Of a DNA stretch of 64,000 nucleotides, positions 35,341 to 49,020 are shown one piece after another. Source of the DNA: Vanilla planifolia (taxonomy: Eukaryota > Streptophyta > Magnoliopsida > Asparagales > Orchidaceae); NCBI GenBank assembly GCA_023846275.1, contig CM043875.1:4089569-4153568 (forward strand), written 5' to 3'. Position numbers and translations under genes: made by a program. Each line of letters opens with the position of its first letter. The first letter of the stretch is position 1. The notes beneath the pieces were generated by a model that worked only from the letters and a program-made list of their open reading frames with translations, made no database searches and was not told the origin of the DNA.

Positions 35341-37214
35341 ATTTTCATAATAATGGTGTTTTTCTTGACCTTTATTAAGGGTAGACATAGGTTATAGTTT
35401 GAATCAAACAAACTAAAATTTTTGGTACATATTTTAGTTTTTATTTTTATTTTTTTCTTCGTCATAAAAAATAAAAATATTATATATAGATTTGAATGTC
35501 AAAATTTTTTAGAAAAAAAAATCTATTTTTATAAAAAAATTTAAAAATAAATACTATCCAAAAATAAAAAAAATATTTTAAAATTCACAATTCACCATTC
35601 CCCTCTTATTGGATTTTGATACACTCATTTTACTTAATCATTATTACAACTACTCAATATAATTCTTAAATTCTCTAAATATTTTCTTTTTGCTGTCCAA
35701 AGATTTTTTTCTTAGTGCTTCTTCATGTAGCTCTTTCTTCCTTTTCTTACAAATTTCTTAAAAATTGCTTCAATTGGCTATTATTCTTCTCTTTCTTTTT
35801 TTTACTCAACTCTCTATATTTCCTTCTTTCCTTAATTAATGACATCAAAATTTGTACAAAGAAACATAATTAAGAAAATATGCAGTTATAAGAAGTTTCT
35901 TAAGCTTGATTAATCTCTCTTAATAATCTATGACTTCTTAGTCATCTCCATTATAGAATTTTGGATTATTTTTTTGTCAAAATTCATAATGAATTCATTT
36001 GATTTTTAAAAATTATAAATAAAAAATCATTTAATTTATGAGGATAATCATTTTCCAATTATATACTCATTCTTAAAATCTAAATTATTTACAAACTAAT
36101 AAAATTTTCAAAGCACTATAAAAATAATATGTTATTATTACTATTTAATACTTTAATACCACTAACTTTACTTACCAAAATATTAACATTTATATTCTAT
36201 TTACATAATTTATTTATAAATAAGATAGTTGTATAAGACAAAATTTAAAATTGTTACAATACATGATTATTTTGCATTTAATTGCTTATCATTTGTTTTG
36301 AATTCAAATAATATTGTTATGAATTACTTAACTATTTATTTTTGCAAAAAAAAATCTAAATTAATTTGAATTTTCTCTTTAAACTATTTATGGATTTGCT
36401 TGTATAAATTTCGTGGTTTATGAATGAATTGTTAAGAGTTTAGGCAAATGAATTTTGAAAGATAAATTCTTGTGATTTCTCCTCCATTTTTAGTTTTTTT
36501 TTTTTCAATCAAACTCTCTCATTCTTCCCTCTCTCGTTTATTTTTCACCTATGTTTAAATCCTCTCACTTTGATTTCTCTCTATTCAATCATATTACACG
36601 AGCCAAGACATCTCCTATTCTCTTTCATTTAATTTCTTTCTACTCAAGATTGTCTATTTATATTCCATCTCTACTCCTTCATTATGACCCAAACTTGACC
36701 TAGTCCTTTTAACTCAATTAAGCACCCAAATAATCTATGAAGCAATCCCGTACCCCTCACATGTTATGTCAAACCATTTATCTTTTTTAACATCATTTTT
36801 TTACTTTCATAAATCATAAATCATAAATTTTTCTTTTTAGCCCAAACTCATTCCAAACCCATATTCATTGCTTTCAACCAGTCCAAGCATCTTTTCTTTC
36901 TACATTATTATAAACTTAACCAAGAAAATTCACCAATTAAAACATTCCAAATTTCGCTCATCCTCTAAATTCACAAATCAAACCTAATAAAATTATTTTT
37001 ACCAACATCATAAATTTTAAATAAACAATATTTATATATAGCTAGCCTAATGTATCTTTAGATGAACTTATAAATTAATGAGCTCATAAAAATTAAGCTT
37101 GCACATGCTTTTTATCTTTAATTACCAACAATTTTTATTTTTATTGCAATACAATATTACATATCCAATACTGCAGAAATCTGTAAAATACACATGTAAT
37201 AATTAATAGTGGTC
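35341..37214. other. AT-rich intergenic region, no gene seen
   Basis: Low-complexity A/T runs and pyrimidine-rich stretches; no supported gene. Confidence 0.5.
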
Positions 37215-37710
37215 AAACCAGATCCGTTGATTGTCTTCTAATCAGACATAGGTCTGCTGTGGCTGTCGTCAAGCGTGAAAGCGTCCGAACCTAACGACAA
37301 GCGTGTCCTTTCTTTAACCATTGTTAACCGCCGTTAGACGGAACCTCGTCGCCCTACTCGCGGCAGAAAACAGAAGGTAAACAGCGAAAGCAGGCCACAC
37401 CTCGCACTGTTTAAGAAAACAGAGAAGGTGAACACGTCGCTGTGCCACACGTGGCGGAAGTGAGAGCGACACGGCGAACGGCAGAAGAGGTTAGATATTG
37501 GTACACTGCGACGCGCATTTAAAGTGGACGAAGGTGGCAGGTCGGCACCATTACTTGGATCTTTCTGGACTGTCCGATTGATAAATTTGTTTGATCGGAC
37601 GGTAAATTAGGGGTGTTGGGGATGTTTTCTTAAAAGTTGATACGACCGGTGGGGTTTGTGTGGATTGCGACACGATAAGAGACATGGTAACCGACACACC
37701 CTTCGCTCTC
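37215..37710. other. Orphan GC-rich island with a G-box
   Basis: About 500 bases much richer in G+C than many kilobases on either side. It has a G-box CACGTG at 37448-37453 within CCACACGTGGCG, several ACG/CGG-containing words and a TTTAAAG near 37520. There is no long frame on either strand. It resembles a plant promoter or leader without its gene, or a gene relic. Confidence 0.45.
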
Positions 37711-40700
37711 ATTAGAAATGCTTTAAAATGATGTTAATATAGATTAAAGCTTCATTTGATAAAGAGATCTCATTATATTATGATTATATTGTGATTTTAG
37801 GTGGAAGATACTATCATTAAGTTTTTAAACAATTTTTTTAAAAAAATATTATTTAATATATTAATTATTTTATTTTCATTATATCATAATTTTTAAAAAA
37901 AGTAAGAAAGATTTTTAACTTTGTACATCTATTTTAGTTTTAATATTATATTTTTGTTGAAAATGTCAAACATTATTATTACATTTTAATTGCATGTTTT
38001 AGTCTTATCAACCTCACTTTATTCTTAAACATTGACGATAAGACGTCACAAACAAAAAAAAATACATGTAACAAAAAAAACTTTTTTAACTTGTGAGTTT
38101 AAGATCACACAAGATAAAATAATAATTTTATAATGCACATGATAACCAATGTTTTTATATTATTTATTTTTTAAAATATAAACATATGATAATTCTTTTT
38201 TTTTGGGTCTTAATAGAACATATAAGGTAATAATCACTAAAACTTTAATCTAATTAGATTGGAAAAGAGATAAAATTTAATTTTAAATCTTTTAAATTCA
38301 AATCTCGAACAAAATCTATTTTGAATATACAAAATCTATTTTTTAAACCTTGTTAGTTTATGGCTCAAGAAAATTAAGTTAAAACAAATTTACAAAATAA
38401 CCCACACAAATTTATATGGTAAATTATGTACTTGTCTCGATTAACTTTAAGAAACACCATTCAAACATTATTTTGGTAACATCAACATATCTATAAGGGT
38501 TTTTCATTCTTTCTAAAATTTGTAACAAACCTTTTGAGACCTTTTCAATCTCTAGAAGGATGTGTTCATAAAAAATGTCTATTACATAATCAATTACCTT
38601 AGGACTCCTTTTTTTAGTATTTAAATACTTTAATGCCGTTTTGATTGTTTCACGAAAGTTATATATTTTCAAGAAATTTATTGAGACATCTACCTCTTTT
38701 TACATTGATCCTCATGTTACTTCCATTATTCTTCAAACTTATCAACCTACAACAGATCTTCTCTTGAACCTTTTTCTCAAGATCTTTTTTGTATTCCTCA
38801 AATCTTCTCAATGCCTATAGCACTCTCTTAAGATATCTTCTATTTATCTCAAGACATTCTTTTGAAAACTCAATGATTTACTTAGATCATGAGAGTTTCA
38901 AATAGGTGCATGAAACATAATGGAGTAGCAAGTCTTAGATGCTAACGATCCAATGACTATAAAGTTCACTTGGGCATAGTTGTAGTATAAATTAGGACAA
39001 ACTTATCATGTGAGCACCTCAAAATGGAACTAAGTTGGAGGGGGCAAACTTTGTGGGATAATAGCATTAAGCAAAAAAAGCAATTAAACGACAAAATAAA
39101 ATAAATTATGAGAAACAAGTTATTTAGCATAATTGTGGTCGTTAAATGATGTTTTAAAAAAGAAGTTTTAAAAATATATATTTTTAAAATATATTACTAT
39201 AAATGAAAATACATTTATTAAAATATTTTAACATAATTTGTAACATAAATAAAAAGATAAAAAACACAATTATCTATTTTGAATAAATCAACTTCTAATC
39301 AAGTAATATGTCACCAATCCTCTTTGATATATAAGAGAAAACAATATTTTTAATATGTACAATTATGAAACAATTTTATGAGTATGATAAGTGTAAAAAT
39401 ATAAGAAATATGATTTCAAATGAAATATTATGTTATGATATAAAATGAGCTATGCAAATATATTAAGACATTAAGTTTTCTTGTATGATTGTTCCACCTC
39501 CCCCCCCCCCCCCCCCCCCCCCCAAGATCAAGTTATTATGATATATAATATGATTTGTATGACATGATATCATTTTATAAGTTGAGATCTTATGTCATTA
39601 AGGAGCACATATCTTGATAGTTGTGTTGTTAATATGAAATTAACTTATGGAGAGTTATATTGCCCAATAGCTATGAGTTATTAGGAGAAAATTATAATAT
39701 CATCAAGTTCCTAAAATAATAAAATTATATTAACAATTTAAGATAAAATTGTAAGTGTATGAAATATCTTAAAAAAATGTAATATACCAAGTTTATAAGT
39801 TTTGTAAATTATGTATAAACGAAAAACTTATACATTAACATATAATGATGTGTATTTGATGTAATAAATTTAGTATTTTGAGAATTTGATGTGTTAAAAA
39901 AATAATAATATTTGAGTCATGTCTCAAAAAGCATTCCAATTTATAAAATAACCCAAAATTTGAAATTAAAGACAGAGTTTGAGGCAAAGAATTTGAAGAC
40001 ATTTGTTTTGTGATTTTAGAAGGATTTTCAAAATTGGAAGCATTAAAAAAATCTATTTATATTGTTGGACCCCATGATCCATAAGGTATTTATAATTTTT
40101 TTAATAATAACAAACCATTTAAATGCCATCATTGTGATCTAACTTATCTATCTAATAAGCTACGTATTGATCTAAATAATAGGGAGATGAAGTTATGCTT
40201 CACTCATTGTATGGTGATAAGAGTTTGAATCAACTTGAAACAATCTTGTACATGATGGAATCCAATAACTTATGTGAAGAGAAGATAAAAGTACATGCTC
40301 TAGTTTAGATGGTGATTCACTCAGGGTTATATATATGTAAGGATTATATTTTTGGTTACCATCTATGAGAGATTTTATTTCACCTCACTTACACAACACA
40401 TAAAAAATCATGCTTAAATTATCTTAGTTTCACATTTAGTAAAGGGCATAATGTGAAATATAATGCACATTTTTATAAGAGCTAATGAATTAAGAAAGAG
40501 AGAAGTTGAATTTAAGCATAGATCTAATAGATTCAAAGAATTGCATTAATTGTATAGTGTAAAATTTATTTTAGATGGTATGATTAGGATTGCATTAATT
40601 TAATAAAAAAAATCAAACTAATTGATTTAAGTCTCACTTATGCTATATGAAAATTGGATAGTATGAATTATGGTTCAAATTGTATGATTTGCTCATAAGA

Positions 40701-43700
40701 GTAATATATAAGGAATCAAATTGTTTGAAATCTCAATAGATATAGTGTGGTCTATTTAATATAGAAATTCTAAGACTATTATATGATAAAGTTTTATATA
40801 TATTATATAGTAAACTTTTATTAAGAAAAATATCAAATAAAAATTAAGTGTTAAAATAATAGAATATCATTAAACTATATTACATGACTTACTAAATAGT
40901 ATAATTAGTTTAATACGTGTAAGACTATCACTTATTATGATCACGATATCCCAAAAGCTTCATATGGTACATAAATATTTTAATGAATGATATGATTTGT
41001 TAAGGATATTTGAACACATGTAGAAGAGAAGCAAAATATTTAAATGATATGTTAATATTTTAACTGACAATATAATTATTTAAGACTAATATTTCTTAAC
41101 ATATATAAAGGAAACAAACTGTTGTATAGTACATTAATGTTTTAACAAATAACATGAATAGTTAATTGTGTGCATTTAGAATAGTGTGATACATGATTTG
41201 AACTATACAAATGGGTATGAAATTTGTTAACAACTAGTTCAAACTTTTTTAAAAATAAAAGTTAGATGTTATATGAGCCATTGGTGTTTCTATTAGAATT
41301 TCTGAAAATTATTTTATATTTTTAGAGATAGAAAAATTCTAAAATTGATAAAGTATTGGAGAAAAGCAAGAAAAGTAAAGAGATTAGTATTGTTTGAAAG
41401 AGAAAAATTATATATCAATAATTTGAATTAATACTTGGAAAGCTACTTATTGTAGAAAAGCTTCACTATAGTACTTTCTGAGGTTGATAGTGTGATAACC
41501 CTAACTTGGACTTTCTCAAATTTGGATTCATGTCATGTAATTCTTTTATTTTTTTTAATTCTAAAAAGCATATAAATTTTCTTTTCTTTTAATAAAAACA
41601 TGTACCTTGAGCAACTTTAAACCTTTATTTAATAAATCCTTTTAAAACATATTGAAAGCATATTTTGAAAACCTTTATAACAAAATCACTTTTCTAAAGA
41701 TAGCTTTTGTATTGATGTCACATTCATAATTTAGAAAATTATTTAACATTGAAAATAACCTAAGCTTTTAAAATACCATGGTTCATACATTGCTCAAACA
41801 AAAGTATAACTAAGCCAACATTACTGAATAAAACTCTACTACATGTGTTCAACTTCTCAAATAAAGAAAAATTATTGGTACAAATGGAAGGTAAAGATAA
41901 ACATCTTTTAAATCATGTCATTATATGATATTATCTCTTATTGTTCTTTAATAGTCTTATGATATATCTCATTTTAATTTAAAAATATTAGAATAAAAAT
42001 ATGTTAAGCTAATTATTATTAATTTAATAGTTATACATGTATATATATGTAAAACATACAACTTTAGTTTTACCACATGATAAGGATAGTTATAATAATA
42101 TAATATAAAAAGAGCACATGAATGAACAATAAACTAAATCTAATTTTTTATGTAAATTCTTTTAACTCTTTTATTTTTTATCTTTTTTGAGAGTTGGCTT
42201 TATTTTTTTTAATTATTCATCTATTTTAGGATTGATCTAAGGCAAGGTAATTTCACAAACAATTGGACATGTTCAAGAATGTGTCATTCTAACATAAATA
42301 AAGTGAACAAACAGCTCATTTAGTTATCTCTAAAATCATTATTCTAGAATGATAGTCACCATTGTGGACTACTATTCATCCTTTCATATTTTAAACTTTT
42401 CCTCTCTTATCAAATTCTTTTTCTCATCATTTTTATCTTTCTTTTCACATTCTTATTCTTTGCATTTCTTTTATGACTTTAAATCATAAATGATATTAAT
42501 TATCTTTTCTTTTTATATTTTTGTGAATATTATCATAATAATATGAAAAAAATATATAAACATGTAAATGCATTATCTCAAAGATATCATAATCAAACAA
42601 ACATGTAAAAATCAAACATGTTACTGAGTCATTAAAATTCAAAGAATGCAATCATTCTTGAGATTTTCATTTAAAATCATCTCCTAAAGCTCTACACTTT
42701 TAACAAGCATAATACATTAAATATCTATACATATGCACAATATTCCTACACAAGAATCCTCCAATTTAGCATTTTATATATTCACTTAAATGCCTCTGGC
42801 TTAAAAACATTAATAAATCAATCATATACATATAAGTCTTCCTATTTTATATTTCTTGCGTAGTGGTCACACCATGGATCTCTTCTTACTCCTTTTGGTT
42901 TCCTTGATTCTTGCGCAAATCCACACAAATTCCTTTCCAATATAGTGGAAGCACTTTCTTATTCTCTTTTTCTTTCTCCATTATCTTTGGTCGAAGCTTA
43001 AACTTCCATATTTTTATACAAAAAGTCTTTCTAAGTCATGATCATCTCTTCTTTTATAAGAATCATGTGTATCTTTGCATTCTCAACTATTTAACTTCTT
43101 CTAAAATCGATGTCCTTTTGTCATGCCTCCTCACCTTATTACTTTCTTAAATTCTAAGTATTATTAATTGAACTTTCTTTAGTTTCAATTCTCCTAGCTA
43201 TTCACTACTTTGATTTAAACTTTTTTTATTATACAATGTCATATTATACAATTCCTTCACTTCATATCATGTGATACTTATTATTTCTCTTCATCTAATA
43301 TTAATTACACTTATCATATATATATACAATTTACTTGTACAAATACAATACATTTTAACTTAATAGCTCACTCTTTCTCATTACGTCGCACCCTAGATAT
43401 CTCTTTTTATGAATTCTAGAATTTCTATTACTCTTCTTATTTTTGTGATCATTCAAAGGGACTAAGGATACACAAAGTTTATGTAATTATTTTAAAATGC
43501 AACCAATTGATGCATTGAATATTAATTCATTCTAAATTCAACCAAGTTTAAAATTCAACCAAGAGACTTAAGTGTACCAAGTATAAAATTATCTCTTTCA
43601 AACAGGAGTGGTCTATCTAAAGTGAGGAAAGAAATATAACTAATTCATCCCACACAAATGAGAATAATTTATGATTTTTTTAGAATTTTTTTTGCTTGAT

Positions 43701-44900
43701 ATAACCTCAATAATACCACTTATTGTAATTATGGGCTATTAATAAACACAAGAAGGGTATAAATTATAGATATTTAAAAAACTTTTTAAATTTAAATATA
43801 AGATAGTAATAAAATAATTTACTTTATCAACAAAGTTTAACTAAATCAATTAATCTTACACAGTATATTAATTATCAATCTTGATTCCTTTTAAAGAAAA
43901 TATATAATTTAAAAAACTTTTATAAAAATTATAGCTATTTTATAATAATAAAATAAGTAATATGCATAAAACAAATTAAAAAAAATACCAGATTTTTAGG
44001 TGATTTAACTTAATCAGTACTCAATCCATCCAAGATCAATTTGGCCAAGCATCAAATAATAATCCACACTCTTTTCATAGTTGGTAGAGGTAAATCTTAT
44101 AATATCATACTCTTTTATCACAACTGAAAGGAGTACACTTAATTCTTTTATTTTTATTTTTAATTTTAGTATTATGCTTTGTTGATTTTACATACTAAAT
44201 TGTTAATTAGATCATATCCTATTAATATTATGTTGCATTATTCACATGCATCATAAGAGAAGAGAGATCATATGATAAGATATGATGTTTTATTTTAGTA
44301 AACTAAAAACTCGATGATATTTTACTTTCATAGATATACATATTATATGTTATATAGTTAGACCTTATTATTATGATATTTAATACCATCAACTAGACAT
44401 ACTATATTATTTTTATGTATTTTATTTGCCTCATTGTTTTATCATAAAGAAATACAAAATACTTTTTTGTTAAATCAAATCACACATAATAAAATTATTT
44501 TCAATTAAGTTATGCTTAAGTAAGGAATGCCTAATTATGAAGAACTTGATTAAATTGATGACTTAGAAAACCTTATCAAAGAAGAGAGATGTGACATAAT
44601 AATATTTAAAAAAATTAAAAAAAATAAAAATATGATAAGAAAATAATTAGATTTATTAAATATACATTAGAGCCTTTATAATTAAAACAATTGTATAACA
44701 AGTTGTTTGACACAACATTTAGGAAATATTTAGAATTGTTATGTTTACGAAAATAACCTTTTCCGGGCATATTTGCAAATTAGAACATGCCGACCTCGGT
44801 GGCTGTGCAGCAATTAATCTGACATCATTTTTCAACAAGATCGAAATTATTCCGTTCTCATAAAGAAATGATTTTGGATATTTAAAATAAAAGAAAATGG
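37711..44900. other. AT-rich intergenic region, no gene seen
   Basis: Only short frames. The best, 38424-38672 minus (82 codons), has no recognisable domain. Contains a 24-base C run at 39500-39523 and loose retroelement-like words such as ATAATACCACTTATTGTAA near 43712 that recall a decayed primer site plus LTR start. Confidence 0.5.
39500..39523. repeat. Poly-C tract, 24 bases
   Basis: Twenty-four uninterrupted C, in strongly AT-rich surroundings. Could also reflect assembly or sequencing length uncertainty. Confidence 0.9.
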
Positions 44901-44916
44901 AAAGTAGCATCTTTGG

Positions 44917-45477
44917 ATGCTCTCCATCGTCGGCGCCTTTTTTACCTTTTTTAGTTTTATAGGCAACAGTAGCACCACCACCAAAGGCACGAACAGAAGG
45001 CGTTTTTTACCTCCACCATCAGCCCTCGTCTCTTTCCTTGCCGAAGAAGACACGGTGGAGTGGAGAAAAGGAGAAAGCACTGGAAAGGGAGAGCCCACCA
45101 GAGCAGCACAAAAGTCATTTTTTTTTCCCACCTTCCGCCTTCCCTACCTTTTCCACACTACAGATTTACCACCAGAGCATACCGGAGGGGAGATCTCTCG
45201 GGAGTTTCTTCTCCTTTCCGCATTTCGTAGGTCCTTCTTCCTGCTCCGAGCTAGGGCAATCGGTTGCGATCACATTGCTCCTTTCCATGTTTTTGCTCTA
45301 CTCTTCTTTAATAGACCGTCTACTTTACTGAGTGGTGCATTTGTGGAAAATTAACACATTCGTTTACGATTTTGGTTTCTTTCTGGGTTTTGGAGGCGAC
45401 ATTTTGAATTTGTTGCTAATTCTGGGTTTGCGTAGAAGAAGGCTCTCCTTTACAGCATTCTCTTTTCATATTGCAGA
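44917..45477 (+). promoter_or_regulatory. Promoter and 5' UTR of the FPP gene, with a probable leader intron
   Basis: GC content rises here and pyrimidine-rich leader-like sequence follows. TTGCAG at 45471-45476 sits one base before the ATG and is a good splice acceptor, preceded by a T-rich stretch; GTAGGT near 45225 is a possible donor. If used, the intron would be about 250 bases. Short frames in this stretch show no domain and are not called. Confidence 0.45.
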
Positions 45478-48400
45478 ATGGATAGACGAAGCTGGCCTTG
45501 GAAGAAGAAGTCATCAGAGAAAACAGCCTCTTCCTATTCTGCTTCTTCTCTGTCTGACATATGTGTGAAGCAGCAAGAAGAGAAGGTTTGTGGGTTGAAT
45601 GTAGTAATGTACACTGATAGATACCTCAATGCACCGAATTGATGTTCATTCTGTTAAATTCTGCTTGCAGGAGCACAAAAAGCCTGTCAGTTTTGCGCAA
45701 ATCTCCATCGAAAAATACGAGTATCTGAATGGCCTGGAAGAGCAAGTAGAGCTTCTGAAGGAACAGCTGTCCTTCACTAAAGATAATCTGTTTTCAGCTC
45801 AGGCAGAGATGAAGACCAAGGACGAACTTGTAAAGCAGCATGCTAAAGTTGCTGAAGAAGCAATTTCAGGTATCATGTTTCTTAGTCCTCACCAGAATCT
45901 CGTTGGACACCATCCTCCTCTGCTTTTTCTTTCGCAGGATGGGAGAAGGCGGAAGCCGAGGCCTTGGCTTTGAAACACGAGCTTGAATCCGTTACCCTGC
46001 TGAAACTTGGTGCCGAAGAGCGGGTGGCTCACCTCGATGGTGCTCTTAAGGAGTGCATGAAACAGGTTCGTAATGTCAAGGAAGAAAGCGAGCTGAAGCT
46101 ACACGAAGTCGTCCTTGCGAAGACCAAACAGTGGGAGAAAGTTAAGTTCGAGCTCGAATCTACAATCTCAAGCTTTGAGCAAGAGCTCATGAAATGTTCT
46201 GGCGAAACAGTCTTGCTTTCGAGGTCTCTTCAAGAGCGGTCCATGTCGTTGATGAAAATTGGGGAGGACAAAGCTCGAGCTGATGCCGAGATCGAAATTC
46301 TCAAAACCAACATGCAATCAAGGGAAAAGGAAATAAATTCTCTGAAATATGAGCTCAATATTGCAGCAAAGGAACTGGAGATACGAAATGAGGAGAAGAA
46401 CATGAGTGTGAAATCTGCTGAAGTAGCAAACAAGCAGCACATTGAGGATGTTAAAAAGATCACAAAACTGGAGGCCGAGTGCCAAAGGTTACGAGGACTT
46501 GTGCGAAAGAAGTTACCTGGTCCCGCTGCTTTAGCTCAGATGAAGCAAGAAGTTGAGAGTTTAAACCAAGGTTTCAGGGAATCTAGGATGAGGCAATCTG
46601 GTAAGAACTCTAGCCCATATCCACTCTTTTCACCAGAAGCCATGCTTAACGAAGTCGAGCAGTATCGCACAGAGCATGACTTTCTTGCTTCCCGTTTATT
46701 GGCAATGGAAGAAGAAACAAAGATGTTAAAGGAGGCCTTGGCAAAGAGAAACACTGAGCTTCAGGTTTCAAGAAGCACAACTGCAAAGACGGCAAACAGA
46801 CTTCGCTCCATTGAAGCACAAATGTTGGCTGTGAACCATCAAAAGAGCCCATCTAAGTCGAATGCTGGTGTTTCTTTTGGAGGATCATTGAGTCAAAATG
46901 AAAGCAACCCCAGTCTTACTTCAATGTCTGAGGATGGAATTGATGACCAAGGAAGTTGTGTCGAGTCTTGGGCCTCGGCGTTGGTGTCGGAGCTTTCACA
47001 GATCAAGAAAGAAAAGAATTCCGACATAAGTCAGACAGCTCATAATACAAATCAGCTGGAATTTATGGATGACTTTTTAGAAATGGAGAGGTTGGCAAGC
47101 TTGTCTTCAGATGATAATAGAGTTATTTCGTGTCCCGGTCAATGGGCAGAGAAGATGAAAGAAAATTGCGACGAATCTTCATCAGTTGATGTTCATATAG
47201 ACGTGTGCAAGGAGCAAATTCCTGGTTTAATAAAGCATCCAAATGTCGATTTGCAAATAGATGATCATTGTACAGGGAACTTGCTCTCAAAGCTTGAGAT
47301 GAGGATAGCTTCTGTAATCGAATCTAAGGTTCCTGATGACCAAATGGGAAAACTTTTGGAAGAAATCATGGCTATAGTGCAAGATGACAAATATGATTTG
47401 CTTCACCATTCCAAAGACATCAGTGGGGAAGGTCAATGTAGGGTGGGAGAAGCTCCTCAATCTGAAGCCTCTTTGAACCACGATGGCAATTTGTGCCGGC
47501 AACCTGAGATCAACATGAATCAGGAACTGACAACTGCTGTCTCATGGATACATGATTTCGTCATGTCATTCTATAAGGAAGCAAGTCAGACAAAACCATT
47601 CGAAGTTCAAGCAACACAAGAGAGAGTTGAGGAGTTCTCAGATTCCATGTGCAAACTTCTCAGCAATAAGCTGAATCTAGATGCCTTTGTCGTTGCTTTG
47701 TTCCATATTCTTGCTGAAATAATTGAGCTTAGATCAAAACCATGGGATATGGGGGAGAACAACAGCGTCGCTTGCATTGACAAAGTCACCTTATTAGAGA
47801 ATGGAATTGCTCCTCATCACCCAATTGAAGGAAACTTATCTGGAGTTCACGGTCTTCTTCCTCAATCTAATACTGATGCATTTGGAGGACCGAACAACGC
47901 ATCTGCTGAACTGAAGGATGCATCACAGAGCTTCCCCATGGAAGAGTTTGAACATATGAAGTTAGAGAGAGATAACTTAGAGGCCGATCTCACAAAATGC
48001 AGAGAAACTTTGGGAAACACAAAGCTTCAGCTGACTGAAACAGAGCAACACTTGGCAGAGCTCAAATTGCAGTTATCTGCTTGCCAGAAGTCAAATGTTT
48101 CAGCCGATACACAACTGCGATGCATGACTGAATCCTACAAGTGCCTGGAATCTCACGTAGAACAACTTGAATCTGAATTAAGCCTGCTTAAATCTAAAGC
48201 AGAAACACTTGAAAGTGAGCTCAATGTCGAAAGACATAGCCATCAGGAAGACATATCTAAATATACTGACCTGCAGGAGTATATGAGGTTAGTGCAGTTA
48301 GCTACATAATGTGTTGACATTTTTCAGTTTTAGTACAACTTTGAAGGGCCTTAGCCAGTTCTTTCTTTTTTGCTTGCTGTTCTTGTGACTCTATACTTTC

Positions 48401-49020
48401 AACTTCTTAGAAGGAACATGCATTGCTTGAAGTGTTCGAGTCATTCTTACGCTGATGCAGAGTTTAAGGCGAGACAAGTAACAGCTTAATTCCCAATAAT
48501 CCCTAATTATCTATTCTAATATACTGTCCTTTATATTCACGACTCAAATTTGTAGAGCAAAATTTCTCCTGCGATCTTACAAATAGATTTTGCGTAACAG
48601 GAGAGAGAGATAGCTGCAGCAGCAGAGAAACTTGCAGCTTGTCAAGAGACCATAGTTCTGCTGAACAAGCAATTAACTGCATTGTGTCCTACTGCAGAGC
48701 CAATTAGCATGAGCAGTCGTTTCGTGGAAGAAGTTAAGATGGATAGCTTCAACTCACAGAGTTCTCAATTTTCATCCTTTGGAGATTATGCTACAGAAAT
48801 CTCACCAAGGGAAGGGATTGAATCTCCTCCACATGAATACAGCTCGCAAGTAAGCACATCTGATATGGAATTAAACACAACACCCAAAAAATCTGCCAAG
48901 TCAAAACGCTCAAAGCACCGATCAAAATCACCATCAGCATCTTCTCTTTCCAGCTTGCTGAATGAGAAGCAGGAGCGGGTGTTTAGCCGGTTTTTTGTCA
49001 AAGGAAAGACTGAAATCTGA
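45478..49020 (+). CDS. FPP: Filament-like plant protein (FPP), five coding exons, about 1047 aa
   Basis: Predicted exons are 45478-45585, 45671-45869, 45938-48287, 48411-48477 and 48601-49020. All introns are GT-AG and the frame is continuous (3144 bases with stop). The N terminus MDRRSWPWKKKSSEK is typical. Exons 2-3 give a long heptad-rich coiled coil, including VKQHAKVAEEAISGWEKAEA. Family signatures follow: RLRGLVRKKLPGPAALAQMK (about 286-305), VESWASALVSELSQIKKEK (about 444-462) and MDDFLEMERLASLSSDD (about 479-495). A second coiled coil precedes the short exon 4. The C terminus ends VFSRFFVKGKTEI. FPPs are plant coiled-coil proteins linked to the cytoskeleton and nuclear envelope; some are reported to interact with the MAF1 nuclear-envelope protein. 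Exon 4 (67 bases) uses TTAG at 48410; a nearer CAG (48460) would give a stop. The gene looks intact. Confidence 0.92.

Noticed and set aside
38424-38672. 82-codon minus-strand frame
   Set aside because: No recognisable motif, isolated in AT-rich DNA; a length that occurs by chance in 64 kb.
44917-45354. 145-codon plus-strand frame before the FPP gene
   Set aside because: No domain, pyrimidine-rich composition, and it lies in the probable promoter and leader of FPP with several overlapping frames of similar length.
46646-46852. Minus-strand frames inside the FPP exons (also at 46230, 47287, 47607 and 48786)
   Set aside because: Shadows of the coding strand with no domains.
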